From the NCBI RefSeq assembly GCF_028858725.1, contig NC_084774.1, positions 5,244,001-5,308,000 of the forward strand: a stretch of DNA of 64,000 nucleotides, in the 5' to 3' direction. Both the position numbers and the translations under genes were made by a program. The stretch comes from Colius striatus. Lineage: Eukaryota; Chordata; Aves; Coliiformes; Coliidae. This document shows, in pieces, positions 1 to 18,420 of this stretch. The notes below the pieces were generated by a model. That model saw only the letters and a program-made list of their open reading frames with translations, was not told where the DNA came from and made no database searches. How positions within the stretch are numbered: position 1 is the first letter of the stretch; each line of letters starts with the position of its first letter.

Positions 1-2859
<2,859 letters not shown>

Positions 2860-2947
2860 GTTATGAGGTTACAACCATGGAGGAGGCATGCAAAGAAGGC
2901 AATATCTTTGTTACCACCACTGGCTGCACTGACATCATTCAGGGCAG
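2860..2947 (+). CDS. AHCY: Adenosylhomocysteinase, internal exon (residues 256-285)
   Basis: This 88-nt exon completes Gly256 and continues [13 protein letters not shown], then the NAD-domain strand [11 protein letters not shown], ending in the first two bases of Arg285 before GTATGG. The Thr-rich loop TTTG belongs to the conserved NAD-binding fold. Differences from the human protein are conservative (for example M-E-E-A-C-K against M-D-E-A-C-Q). Both splice sites are canonical and the phases match the neighbouring exons. Confidence 0.96.
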
Positions 2948-3947
<1,000 letters not shown>

Positions 3948-6900
3948 TAGCCCTTACACAAGCTCTCTTGATAGAAAGAAACAATAACTACTCAGTATCT
4001 TTTTTTTTTCCAGAAAGGAGGTTATTTCTCTAAAAGTGCTTTGTGTTTCTGGCTTTCTTGGAAGTCAGTGTTGCTCTGGGCTAATCAGAATGGAGGTTCT
4101 GCTCTTCCCTGGTTAACCTGGAACAAGCTGCATATCTCATTCTTGTGTTGGTATTAAAGCAGTTGGTTCCAACCAGTGCCCAAGTGTCTCTGGTGAGAGG
4201 TGTCTGATATGCATCTATCTTCTCACCATGTGTTACTACTTCCTTGACAAACAGGAACCTGCCCCTTAGTGATGATTGTGTAGACAATTAATTGCATAAA
4301 GTTCACTCTTACAGTAAGTCAGCTTTGACATTTAGGGTATGGTGAGGAGGTATGGAAATGTGCTCTCTGATAGCTCTGAGCTGAAAAAAATGACATAACT
4401 CAGTTAAAAAATATTGTACCTCAGATGATGAATACAGAGCAGAGCATTAGAGACCATATAAAAGTTCTTAAGAACAGAACTTCAAGGAAATGTCTTTTGG
4501 GATTTTAAGGTTTGCAAAGAATTCACACCTCTGATTTCCCAGTGTTTTCTTTTAACTCGGGGACAGAAACCTCAGGAAAAGTCTACCTGGAGCTCTGCCA
4601 GACTCAGACTTCTCTTTCAGGTTTAGTGGCTTCATTTCAAAGACCTATATAGACCAGAATTCTTTGTGGGCAGACAAAGTGAGAAGTTTTATCCTTGCTT
4701 AGCTTGCATTCCCACCAAGTAATTTGAGAAATGGCTGTGGCTACACAGGAGAACAGGGATCTAAAAATTTCAGCTTTGTATCTTAAAGCATAGAAACAAA
4801 ACTGAACTAAATCAAATCTCAAACCAGCGTTGAGTGAAAACGTCACATAAAGCAAATCAGGCTTTGTCTGACTTGACATGGACCTTATAGTTGCCTTTTG
4901 AAGAGGGAGTGTGCTTGCTGATAGCAGAGTTCTGGGACAGGTTTTCTACTTGATTAAAGCATCGCACTCAGTCATACATCTTATTAGATCACAATCTGCT
5001 CTTCCAGTTTTCATAACTTCCTTTGTGGCTTACTGGCCACCCACATCAAACTATTACTGAGCAGTTGTGAATGTCTTTTCAGTAACCTATTTGCTGTTGA
5101 GACACTACTCAACTAACTGTGATGTTATTCCCTCATTCTCACTGTATTCAAGTCTGTTCTTGCCTATGGCCTTAGTATGGAGCTCACTGCTCAACAGCTC
5201 TTGTCCTGGAGGAGCCTGCAGCTAGTTGCTTGCTTTCCAGTAGCTTGGATTTTAAAACTAAAACTGTGACTACTGGAAAAGTAAACCTTGAGTGCTAAAT
5301 TGCATGTTAATATGGTATTATACAAACTGCTTGCACATGGCTATTTGATGTGGCTCTTAAAGTCTGGAAAAAGAATTGTGTCACTATTGGCAGAGGTAGT
5401 AGTTTCTCTTTATATTCAGTCAGTCTCACAGATGTATGAAGTGCAGTGAGATACAGTGTAGTCCAAGGTGTAAAAACTGTTAACTGGTTAAAACAAGAAT
5501 ATTACCTTTTCAGAAAGATAGACTTGAGGTCAAGGTTGTCCATAGGATTTAATGCTGAAGACCTGCCTCCTGCCCTGAACTTCTCTGGTTTGTTTCATAA
5601 ATCACTGCTGTTGCGTGCAGGATGTTCAGAGTGGTGCAAAGGAGATACCTGCTCACAGAATGAACGCTGTGAAAATAGCTGCCCAGCATGCTGTGGGTGC
5701 CAGAACTGTGTGTGTTTAAAAGTCATTGTAAATGATGTCTCCAACGGCCATGAGTTGGAATATGTCTGTCTCAGCTTGACGCACAGATAGCTGAAGCTGA
5801 GAGGATTTACTGGGAAAAAGAGCACTTGGCATATTCTTTTACCCTTGGACTGTTCTTTTACCTTTCCTTATTCATCTACTGGTTACCACTGGAGAGGTAA
5901 ATCTGGTCTTACATGACCAGATGATTTACTTATCTTTGCTGATGGCCTATAGATGTGTACATTGCCACATCCAATAACAGCTAGTCTCTGACTCAGGTTA
6001 AATACCTGGATGTAGTTGACTTCTAGCAGTGAATCTGAAGCATTTTTAACTAATTTGAATCTCCAATTGGACTCCATTGGTGTATTTAATGCTGTATGTG
6101 GCTACTATACCACTGTGCTAGTGGTGTACCTCTATGTTCCATTCTGTGTCCGTTTAGATTTCTTGTCACTAAAGACTTCAGACCTGCGTGACAAGGTAAG
6201 GAAGTACCTGCTAAGCAGATATTACACCAACAAGTTCTGCTGTGTAAAAGCTTCATTACTCATTTCCATTCTCTGCCTGATGGCTGTGGTGACTGGGCAG
6301 TTGAGCAGGAGTGCACTAATACACATCCTGAAAGCTTCCTTTTTTCAAAAGGAGGAGAGGCAGGTCTGGGAGGCAAAATGTGGCTTAAGCCCCAAGTTCC
6401 ATACCTGAAACAAATTAAAAGGCAGTGAGTAGAAAATTGCTGCAATTGCTTAACTCTTCCAGGACACATGTTAACTTCAGGTGTAGAAAGAAGCTCCCAG
6501 GAGCTACCCTGCAGCTTCTGTCCCTCACCACCTGCATGGGAATTCATCTGCATGTGTTGAGACTGTTCTCAGGGCAACAGTGATGAGTTATTACAATAAT
6601 TGATAGAATTACTCTTACATTGAAGCTCAGAAGGAAATGATCAATTTGCCAATTGCTGGTTTCTCAGTTTTGTTACTCATACATCAAAGGGATGCTTCTG
6701 TGGTTATCTTGTCACCAGTCTTTTTTTACCAAGGCCTGGCAGCTTTTTTCTATATCCTGTAGCAGGGAGAGGACTATAGTAAATAGCAAAAATCTCTGAT
6801 ATCATGTGGAGACATCTGTCCCTTGATCAGAGGATTAATATCAGAGCTGAAGGTTGCTGGAGTACAGAGTAATTGTGAAAGTGTCCAATATGGTAGTTAT

Positions 6901-8129
6901 CAGTACCATATGGTCTCCATTTACAAATGGTGAGCTGGTATAAGAAAAGTTTAATACTTGGGAAAGGAGAACATCTTGTTGTGCCATCCTATTCAAAGTA
7001 CAGTTAAGAAGGAAATAGGTTTTACTACTGAAAAGCTGTCAAGTTGCTTTGAAAATGAATATGCACTGTGGTCCTGCACAGCTGCATTCTAGCGTTAGGC
7101 ATTCATAGCACAAGCTCAACTCTAAAGCAGAGGAAAAGGTGAGGGGGGAATCTATGAACTTTAACTCTGAAAATAAATTATTCATGTGCCATGGTGTGGA
7201 GGGAAGTGCAAGGCAGTCAAAGTCCAGAACAAGCTAAGTGCTGATCAGGAAAGGGAGGGGACATTTGTCTAAGTGTGGAGAGGAATTTCATGCTTGGCTA
7301 ACTTCATTTCTGCTTCTGTAGTCATTTCTTGAGGTTTTTGTATCAGCCTGTTTATCTGCACATAGCTGAGATCAGTTTCCACAGTACTGAATTGCACCTC
7401 TGCTGGTACCACTGCTATTTTGTGTATATTTCTGTGCAAAGACATGAATTTTCATTTCTGTGTTACCCTATGCATTGAAGGAGTCATGTCAACAGACTGC
7501 TGAAGGTATTTGATTCCATGCATAAGCCAGCAGCTGTCTAGGTGCAAGTTGTGTGAGTATTACATGAATATAATATTTTGACACCTAAATCACCCAGTTC
7601 AGACCTCAAAACTGAAGTGCTCCTTAACTGCTACCTTGTAGTGACATCTGTAAATATAATGTTTAATAACAAATATTGTAGCTGTTCTCAGGGTTTTAGT
7701 GTCTTGCTTTCTGTTTGTTTTCCTCTTTTTATTGCTTTCTCCCATCATCTTAAGAGAGCCCATGTGATATTTTTTGGGTGGACCAAGCAGTGTTGCTGGT
7801 GATCCACAAGGGAGAATCAGCATCCATAAGAAATATTGCAGCTGCTCTGTGGAGAGCATTCTTGTTAACCCTACCTTGCTGTACTGCTACTGAACAGGAG
7901 AAATTAAGGATGTTATTTAGGGCTTCTGTGTGAGGTGATTACTGTCTGCATATGTTGTGCTGAAAATACCATCTGTCGTATGAACCTAAGAAGTAGAAAA
8001 TAGAGCTGCAGTTGAAGCATAGCTGGGGGAGACAGGTGGAGGCACAGATCTGCTCTGAAGGCAAACTACCTATTCTATTGAAAGAGTTTCTATTGGTTTA
8101 CTTAATGCATCTCTGGTGAAGACTTGCAT

Positions 8130-8325
8130 AAAGATGTGTTTTCAGAACTGTGTTGATAATGCAGGGATGTTTTTGTGTACTGCTGAGCAGAGTTTCCACT
8201 GAGTCAAGGCTTTTTCTGCTCCTCAGCCCACCCCACCACTGAGTAGCTGAGGTTTACAAGGAGCTGGGACAGGACACAACTGGGACAGCTGACCCCAGAG
8301 ATATCCCAGACCAGGGGATGTCATG
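8130..8325 (+). mobile_element. ERVK-type LTR, 5' piece (interrupted by CR1)
   Basis: This stretch aligns by eye with the near-complete LTR at 18,421-19,010: the shared blocks run through ACTGAGTCAAGGC, CTCCTCAGCCCACCCCACCA and GATATCCCAGACCAGGGGA. It stops where CR1 sequence begins, and the LTR resumes at about 10,382 with CTCAGCATGTAAAACTGGG. The outer 5' end is eroded, so its start is approximate. Confidence 0.8.
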
Positions 8326-10381
8326 ATTCTAGAAGGTAGAGAGCCGGTCAGTCTTCAAGCACCACTTCCTCCAAGCCCAGGATCTTTGTGTCCCAATGCG
8401 CAAGAAAGGAAGAAAAGGAGATAGGAGGCCTCCATGGATGAGCAAGGATCTGCTGGGACAACTCAGCCAGAAAGCAGCCATCTATGAGAGGTGGAAACGG
8501 GCTGGCTTCTTGGGAAGAGTATAGGAACATTGCCAGGACAGGCAGGGGTGCAACTAGGAAGGCTAGAGCCCTTCTAGAATTAAACATAGCCAGGGATGTT
8601 AAGGACAGCAATAAGGCGTTTTTCAAGTACGTCATCAGCAGAAGGATGGCCAGGGGCAATGTGGGCCCGCTGCTGAACCGAGAGGGTGCCCTGGTGTCTG
8701 AGAATGCAGGGAAGGCTGAAGTACTGAATGGCTTCTTTGCTTCAGTCTTTACAGCCAAGGCTGACCCTCAGGAACCCCAGTCCAGCAAGGATAGCAGGAT
8801 GGCCAGGACAGCAGAGAACTTGCCTTGGATGGAAGAGGTTAAAGACCTGTTGGCCAAGCTTAAGGCTCATAAGTCAATGGGTCCTGATGCGATACATCCT
8901 AGAGTGCTGAGGGAGCTGGCTGATGTGATTGTTAAGCCTCTCTCCATCATTTTTGAACAATCATGGAGGACAGGTGAGGTGCCTGAAGGCTGGAGAAAGG
9001 CCAATGTCACGCCAGTCTGCAAACAGGGCAGGAAGGACGACCCAGGAAACTCCAGGCCTGTCAGCCTCACCTCCATCCCTGGAAAGGTGATGGGACAACT
9101 CATCCTGGATGTTGTCACTAAACATATGAAGGAAAAGATGGTTATCAGGGGGAGTCAACATGGCTTCACCAAGGGGAAATCCTGTTTAACCAACCTGATG
9201 CCTTCAATGAGAGCATAACCAGCTGGCTAGATGAGGGGAGAGCAGCGGATATCATCTACGTTGACTTCAGCAAGGCTTTGGACACTGTCTCCCACAACAT
9301 CCTCATCAGAAAGCTCAGGCAGTGTGGCTGGGATGAGTGGACAGTGAGGTGGATGGAGAGCTGGCTGAATGACAGAGCCCAGAGGGTGGTGATCAGTGGC
9401 ACAGAGTCGAGTGTGAGGCCTGTGGCCAGTGGAGTTCCACAGGGATGGGTTCTGGGGCCAGACTTGTTCAGCATCTTCATCAACCAGCTGGATGAGGGGA
9501 CAGAGGGACCCTCAGCAAGTTCCCTGCTGGCACCAAACTGGGAGCACTGGCTGATTCCCCAGAGGCTGTGCTGCCATTCAGTGAGATCTGGACAGGCTGA
9601 GAGCTGGGCAGAGAGGAACCTCATGAGGTTCAACAAAGACAAGTGCAGAGTCCTGCAGCTGGGAAGGAACAACCCCCTGCACCAGGACAGGCTGGGGATT
9701 GACCTGCTGGAGAGCAGCTCTGCAGAGAGACCTGGGAGTCCTGATTGATAAGCTAAATATGAGCCAGCAATGTGGCCAAGAAGGCCAGTGGCATCCTGGG
9801 ATGTTTCAAGAAGAGTGTGGGCAACAGGTCAAGGGAGGTTCTGCTCCCCCTCTACTCTGCCCTGGTGAGGCCTCATCTGGAGTCCTGTGTTCAAATCTGG
9901 GTTTCTCAGCTCAAGAGGGACAGAGAACTGCTGGAGACACAGGGCCACCAAGATAATCAGGGGACTGGAACATCTTCATATGAGGAAAGGTTGTGGGAAC
10001 TGAGGCTGTTTAGTCTGGAGAAGAGGAGACTGAGGGAAGATCTTATTAACATTTACAAATATCTAAAGGGTGGGTATCAGGAGAATGGGGCAGCACTTTT
10101 TTGTGTAGTAGTAGCTAGCAACAGGACAAGGGGTAATGGGATGAAGCTGGAACACAAAAAGTTCCACTTAAATGTAGGAAAAAACTGTTTCAGTGTGAGG
10201 TGGGGGAGCCCTGGCACAGGCTGCCCAGAGGGGTTGTGGAGGCTCCTTCCTTGGAGGTCTTCAAGACCCACCTGGACATGTTCCTATCTGACCTGATCTA
10301 GGTGAACCTGCTTCTGCAGGGGGGTTGGACTGGATGATCTCTAAAGGTCCCTTCCAACCCCTACCATTCTATGATTCTATT
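8326..10381 (+). mobile_element. CR1 LINE, 5'-truncated, 2 kb, ORF2 reverse transcriptase
   Basis: This is the longest CR1 in the window. The frame at 8,484-9,218 contains reverse transcriptase motifs of the CR1 family (GPDAIHPRVL, EVPEGWRKANVTPV, RPVSLTSIPGKVM, HGFTKGKSCLTNL). RT continues in other frames at 9,278-9,748 (ASGVPQGWVLGP) and 9,772-10,296. It ends with the 3'UTR typical of avian CR1 (GGTTGGACTGGATGATCTCT) and the tail ATTCTATGATTCTAT. Stops and frame changes show it is dead. It lacks the endonuclease part, as is usual for 5'-truncated CR1, and it sits inside an LTR within an AHCY intron. Confidence 0.95.
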
Positions 10382-10687
10382 CTCAGCATGTAAAACTGGG
10401 TAAGAAGTAGTAACGAGGTGGATGTTTGGAGTAATGGAGTTTGTCTTCCCAAGTCACCGTTACATGGGATGGAGCTCTGCTGTCCTGGAGATGGCTGAAC
10501 GCCTGCCTGCTCATGGCACATTGGGAATGAATTCCTTGGTTTGCTTTGTGGCTTTTGCTTTCCTTATTCAATGTATCTCAACCCATGAGTTTTCTTACTT
10601 TTACCCTTCTGGTTCTCTCCCCTGTCCCATGGCAGGGAGTGAGTGACTGTGTGGGACTCAGTTGCCAACTGGTGTTAAACTGTGACA
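10382..10687 (+). mobile_element. ERVK-type LTR, 3' piece
   Basis: This is the continuation of the LTR begun at about 8,130. It carries the AGCATGTAAAACTGGG block, the GATGGCTGAACGCCTGCCTG block and the end GTTAAACTGTGACA. The paired piece at 18,421-19,010 shows the uninterrupted order. No internal retroviral genes are present, so this was a solo LTR before the CR1 arrived. Confidence 0.85.
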
Positions 10688-11776
10688 GTTGTTAACATCA
10701 AAGCTTCATCCCACAAGGCTTTTAACTTACAGGCTGGAAGTTTAAGAATTAAGCTGCAAGTTGTGTGTTTTGCTTCACATTAAAAAGCTTCTGAGACTAA
10801 AATGATAGCTCTAGTGGGGAGGGACTCTTTAAGGTGATAGCATAAGATGAATGGACTTGTGTACAGCATTAACCTTTGCCAAGGTTGATTGTTGATAATG
10901 TTTTGAGCCTTTCCAAAGGTTTGTTCTACTCTCATGTGCTTGATGCACCATGAGCAATGAATAAAAGTGAGTACTGAATATTCTTGTAAGTTGTTGTATT
11001 GGGGTTTCATTCTGGCCTTCAATCTGGTAACCACCTACAGCAGTGAAGGCAAGGGAGAGAAGAGGTAATGATTGGTGGACAGGAGAAGCAGAGTTAACTT
11101 TAACATTGCTGGAGCCCAGGCTGTTAAGATACATAGTAGATGACATTGTCTTCTGAATTGTTTGGGAGACACACAGCTGAAAACCAATCTCCTTAGTCCA
11201 TCTGAGACTTGGTTCTGTGTGCTGGTCCCATTGTCTGCAGTGTGGCTGAGAAATCAGTCTGAATGGAGGACCCTGTCCTTGTCCCCCTGAGAGAAAAGGG
11301 GAATACACCAGAAGTTAGGACTCTTGTTTATTACATGTAAAGCACTGGCCTTATGCAAGTGACAGAGTTGCAGGGAAGCAGTTTTATTTGGCTCAGGACT
11401 CTAGCTCTTACCTCAGTGTTAGATGCAAAGGCTCTGGGCTGTTGCATGCAGAGGTGTTCCCTCTTCTCTCCTGTGTTTCCACACCAGTTGTCACAACTGA
11501 ACACGTGTGAACTGCATCTTACTGCTGACAACATGCTCCCTACCACAGTCATTTGAGACAACATGCATGTGGAGAAGCCAAAAGAACTGGATAACTTGTT
11601 AAATGTGAAGCAGATGCTGGGATTCGTGTGGAGTCCTGAGCAGGCACACGCTTTGCAAACACTGGCTAGGAACTAAGGGAGGAGTCTGTCAACTGTAACC
11701 AAAGTCTGTGTTGCAAGCCCACTGCTGAATTGTTAGTGACGGGGGAAGAAAGTGTGCAAAGCTTTGCATGATTTAA

Positions 11777-14184
<2,408 letters not shown>

Positions 14185-14316
14185 CTGGATGAAGCTGTGG
14201 CTGCTGCTCATCTGGATAAACTGTGTGTGAAGCTGACGAAGCTGAGTGACAAGCAGGCCAAGTATCTAGGCTTATCGAGAGACGGGCCATTCAAGCCAGA
14301 CCACTACAGATACTGA
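14185..14316 (+). CDS. AHCY: Adenosylhomocysteinase, terminal coding exon (residues 390-432, stop)
   Basis: The exon reads [13 protein letters not shown] through [10 protein letters not shown] and stops at TGA 14,314-14,316. The C-terminal Lys426 and Tyr430 are conserved; in AHCY this tail reaches into the neighbouring subunit of the tetramer and contributes to NAD binding there. The residue count from the first exon in the window (187) gives exactly 432, the mammalian length. All five exons join in frame with no defect. Confidence 0.98.
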   Translation: MDEAVAAAHLDKLCVKLTKLSDKQAKYLGLSRDGPFKPDHYRY

Positions 14317-15075
14317 GCAGGTGGCACTACCCAAAGACCAAAGTGCAGGGATACAACCTTCCAAAGCTCCTGTGTCTGCTGGGCTTCTGAGAACAAACCT
14401 TTTGCCATATTCCTCTCAGTGTTGCAGAACCTCCTTCCCCTTCCCAAGGGAGCTTCAGGGCCTTATTCATTATTGAAAGAGGATCATTCTGACTGTTGAA
14501 ATTAACTACTGTCATGGTGCAAAGGATCCTGTGCACCTTTTGTTAGCTCCTAATGTCCCAGTAAGGGGAGCAGGCCAGAAGATTGCTAAATGAAGATGCA
14601 TAGATTTGTCAAACATGTGGCTGACAGCCTCTTTGAACTGACTAACCAGTAAAATGACTGCACAAAGGCTCCCTAGTTAAAGTCCATCTTGTGAAACTGG
14701 AGGGAGAAGGGAGAAATAACTATAGGCTGCTTTTGGTCTCCTTTCTATAAAATCAAACTAGAGCTTGAGGGGTTTTTCTGGGTTAATTTACTCCATCTAG
14801 TTTGATCAGAACAAAGACCCTTCTGTGCTTCTTCCATACCAGCTTGTGGAGGAGTGAGGCAAGAGTGACTTTATCAGCCTTACAGTGTGTTGTGAACAGT
14901 TGAAAAGCCTCTGAGGGGACAGTTAGGTTTAGGGACCTTGTTCAAACCTCTGAAAACACCAGCAGCACACTTCCACGCCCAGCTTGATTTTTCTGAGTTG
15001 TCATGTCTGCTGTATCTTGTTTGTCACTGACTCAAAAGTGCTTTTATTAAAGATCTGACTATGGCCTGACTTGTT
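14317..15075 (+). other. AHCY: AHCY 3' untranslated region
   Basis: About 750 nt from the stop to just beyond the polyadenylation signal. No repeat was recognised. The 3' end is inferred from the ATTAAA signal and the GT-rich sequence after it. Confidence 0.7.
15046..15051 (+). promoter_or_regulatory. AHCY: AHCY polyadenylation signal ATTAAA
   Basis: ATTAAA is followed within about 25 bases by a GT-rich stretch (TTGTTTCGTGTAGTG), the usual downstream element. It is the first good signal after the AHCY stop. The use of the ATTAAA variant is inferred. Confidence 0.65.
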
Positions 15076-15914
15076 TCGTGTAGTGAGATGCCTTGGCCTT
15101 TGCCATGGATTTGTTGACTTCTGTGTGATTCTTGCACTACTGAATACATTTAATGTATCCACATGGGGTTTCCTCGAGGCAAAAGCCAGTGCTGTGCCTA
15201 CCCTGCATCCTATTACTTGAGCTAGGAAAAGCTAATCCTCAGGTTTAAGTATTTGAAGAGCTGAATCCTGAAGGGAAAAAACCTCTTCCCCTCTGCCCAC
15301 ACCTATTTTTTCTCCATATATGTCATGGAAGGAAGTCTTCTCTTACCATTGTCCTCTTCAGTCAACATACACAGGAAGCCACCTCTGTTTTTTGCATGTA
15401 AGAAGATGAAAGGTTTGGTATGATGGTAAAATGTGCTTGAAGTGCTCTGATATTCAAACACCAGGTGTGATGTCAGTGAGCAATTAAAAACAGATGGTGT
15501 AGAGCATGAACTGTGGCAAGAGTAGAGATGTATTACTCAGTATGCAACATTTTTCATGGCTTTGTTTTGCATCAACTTCTAAAAAGCATCAATTTTAACC
15601 GAAATTGAGTCCCACACAGTCACTAGGAAAGATTCCATAATCAGGAATGGGAATTAGCCTTCAAACATACATATACAATGAGCTACACACAGAGATTGGC
15701 AGTACATATCTAAATGTAGGTGATGGTCACCTTGTGTCATCATTATTCTTTGTTACGTGCAGCTATGTATAACAGCAAAATTAAAGCCAAGGACTAGGTG
15801 TTGCCCTTGTTCTTCATTAGATTCCTCTAGCTGGGCTTTGGCTTCTCTAAACTCATTTGTCAGCTGAACATTTGTTATCCTGAAATACAAGATTATAAGT
15901 TTGCTATTGGATCA
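15076..15914. other. Intergenic, unassigned
   Basis: Unique-looking AT-rich sequence between AHCY and the first intergenic CR1. No gene or repeat was recognised. Confidence 0.6.
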
Positions 15915-16228
15915 TGGATTCACAGAATGATTTAGTTAGGAAGAGCCACCTGAGGAGTCTCTGCTTCCTCCATGTCCTCAGAGCAGGGCCAGTTAGATCA
16001 GATTGGAGATAACTGTGTCCAGGTGAGCTTTAGTTGTCTGACAGATCACAAAACCTTCTTCAGCTTGTGTCCCAATATTTGACCAGTCTTGATGAAAAAA
16101 ATTTCCTGTACCTTTAACTGGAATGTCCCCTGTTGCAGCCTATGCTCATTACTTCTTACTTTATCCCTCTGCACCTCTGAGAAGGGTCTAGCTCCATCTT
16201 CAACTGCATGCTTGCTTTAGGTAGTCAT
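15915..16228 (-). mobile_element. Old CR1 LINE, first half (interrupted)
   Basis: A diverged CR1 3'UTR and ORF end in reverse orientation: CACAGAATGATTTAGTTAGG at the 3' end, then text matching the CR1 consensus around CACCTCTGAGAAGGGTCTAG. It stops at the edge of a plus-strand CR1 and appears to resume at 16,969. Confidence 0.75.
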
Positions 16229-16968
16229 AGGGAAAGAACAACCCCCTGCACCAGCACAGGCTGGGGGTCAAACTGCTGAAGAGCAGCTCTGCAGAGAGAG
16301 ACCTGGGAGTCTTGATTGATAATAAACTATCCATGAGCAGCAATGTGCCCTCGTGGGCAAGAAGCCAAGGGAATCCTGGAGTGAATCAAGAAGAGTGTGG
16401 GCAGCAGGTCAAGGGAGGTTCTTCTCCCCCTCTACTCTGCCCTGGTGAGGCCTCATCTGGAGTCCTGTGTCCAGATCTGGGCTTCTCAGCTCAAGAGGGA
16501 CAGGGAACTGCTGGAGAGAGGCCAGTGCAGGGCTACCAAGATGATCAGGGGACTGGAACATCTTTGATACGAGGAAAGGCTGCAGGAACTGGGGCTCTTC
16601 AGCCTGGAGAAGAGGAGACTGAGGGGAGATCTTATTAACATTTATAACTATTTAAAGGTTGAGTGTCAGGAGGTTGGGACATCCCTTTTTTCTATAGTAG
16701 CCAGCAACAGGACAAGGGGTGATGGGATAAAGCTGGAACACAAAAAGTTGCACTTAAACATAAGAAAAAACTATTTCAGTGTTTCAGTGAGGGAGCCCTG
16801 GCACAGGCTGCCCAGAGGGGCTGTGGAGGCTCCTTCCTTGGAGGTCTTCAAGACCCGCCTGGACATGTTCCTATGTGACCCAGTCTAGGTGAACCTGCTT
16901 CTGCAAGGGGGTTGGACTGGATGATCTCTAAAGGTCCCTTCCAACCCCTACCATTCTATGATTCTATA
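16229..16968 (+). mobile_element. CR1 LINE 3' fragment, inserted in an older CR1
   Basis: It starts in CR1 ORF2 at GGAAAGAACAACCCCCTGCA and ends with GATTCTATAG. It is nearly identical to the 3' part of the CR1 at 8,326-10,381, so it is young. It is 5'-truncated. Confidence 0.93.
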
Positions 16969-17115
16969 GGTACCAATAAATTCAACTTCTCCAGGTGAAT
17001 AAATCCAGGTCTTAGTCTCTTTGTGTGTCTCCTGCTTCAGTTCTCTGATATCTTTGTGGCCCTGTGTGCTCTGATAGATTCACTCAAGTATGTCATTGCC
17101 CTTATACTGGGAAGC
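16969..17115 (-). mobile_element. Old CR1 LINE, second half
   Basis: This matches the next part of the same diverged CR1 (reverse orientation), with TATCTTTGTGGCCCTGTGTG and TCAAGTATGTCATTGCCC followed by TACTGGGAAGC. The order fits continuation from 16,228. Confidence 0.6.
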
Positions 17116-17179
17116 TAAAATTGCATGCAGGTGCCTAAAGTAACAAATGGGGAAGAAGGATCTTTTATCTCAACTTGCT

Positions 17180-17480
17180 GGCTCTGGTTTTGTTGGTATA
17201 GCTCTGGATAAAGTTTGCTTTGCTGCACAGGCAGTCACGGACCTTACAATGCACAGTCTCTGGAGGAAAGGCTGCCTTTACCTTTACATTTTTAATCAGT
17301 TTTGTTTGTTGTGTTTTGAGTAACAGTTCCAGCAGAGCATCTCCCTTAGTTGGCTCATTGACCACCTCTGTCAAGTCATTGGCCCTGATGGCCTCCATAA
17401 ATCTGAATTGTTTGTGCACAAGCCTACCGCCCTTCCAGCAGCTGCCAGAGTGGATGAGATGTCTGCCAGGGTTTGCTGTC
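17180..17480 (-). mobile_element. CR1 LINE ORF2 endonuclease-region fragment
   Basis: The minus-strand frame resembles the part of CR1 ORF2 just after the endonuclease core: EVVNEPTKGDALLELLL and VKVKAAF, matching the EPTRRGALLDLVL and VKV motifs of the family. It is frameshifted and short. It may belong to the same old insertion as the piece at 16,969. Confidence 0.7.
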
Positions 17481-17644
17481 AAGAGATTTTTCCAGCTCTC
17501 TAGACATTTTCAGCTACTTCCTCTTCTGTTCAGTGGTCTTTGTCAGATGCCCACCACAGTGCCACCTGAATTGGTCTGTCCTCTGATACTGAATCCAGAA
17601 ACTTCTAACTCTCCTCTCAAAGAATTGCAGTCTCACAGAATTTG

Positions 17645-18055
17645 AGATGAAAAGATGGAGATGAAAAGAGGTAGTGACCCCATGGGAAGCCTGTGCTGCA
17701 GCAGGTTCCTGGTAGGACCTGTGAACCCATGGACAGAGAGGAGCCCACACCAAATCAATGTGCTGGCAGGACTTGTGAACCCACTGGGAGACCCACACAG
17801 GAGCAATTCATGAAGAACTACAGCCTGTGGGAAGGACCCATGTTGGAGAAGTTTGTGGATGATTCCGTGGGAGGGACTGCACACTGCAACAGGGGAAGTG
17901 TGAGGAGTCTTACACATGTGAGGAAAGAGCATCAGAGAGAGTCCATAAAGAACTGACCATAATCCCCATTCCTGTCCCCCTGTGCTGCAGAGGGCGAAGT
18001 GGAGACCTGGGAAGAGAGGATGAGTGTGTTCCACATGTTAATAGGGTGAAACAAA
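17645..18055 (+). mobile_element. ERVL-type LTR fragment
   Basis: It shows short imperfect repeats of the kind CCCATGG-AGG-CCCAC-GAGCAG (for example 17,700-17,900), then GGGGAAGTGTGAGGAGTC and CATTCCTGTCCCCCTGTGCT. The same blocks occur in the LTR at 62,343-63,681, here without the promoter start or the 3' terminus. It is a degenerate fragment. Confidence 0.65.
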
Positions 18056-18420
18056 AAGAGAGTTTAAGGTTCTGCAGCATCCTTGTGAACTAATTTGGGC
18101 CTGGCATCCCTCTGCTTCTCTAATTACCTGAAAAATTCTAGCAGAGACATTAAACTCTTCAGGATATTTAAAAAGTCTATAGCAAAGTTTTTACATTGTA
18201 GGGTGCAGAGACACTTTGCAGCAAACTGGTACTTTCCTCTGCCTCTCAAAGGGACTTTATTTCAAAGGAATCTTTCATCATCCTCAGCTGAAGCAGCATC
18301 AGAGATGCTGTTGACCCCTCTCTAAAACTTGGAAAAAGTTGTTCTACCTTCTACCAAGTCTTTCCTCCTGTGAGAAGTTCTGAAGACTGACATGGGGAGT
18401 TGTTTGTTTTCCTTTTAGGG
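18056..18420. other. Intergenic, unassigned
   Basis: No gene or mobile element was recognised. Confidence 0.5.

Noticed and set aside
6016..6408. 130-codon open frame in an AHCY intron
   Set aside because: No recognisable domain or splice context.
8348..9672. Antisense open frames across the CR1 at 8.3-10.4 kb
   Set aside because: They are shadows of the plus-strand CR1 reverse transcriptase.
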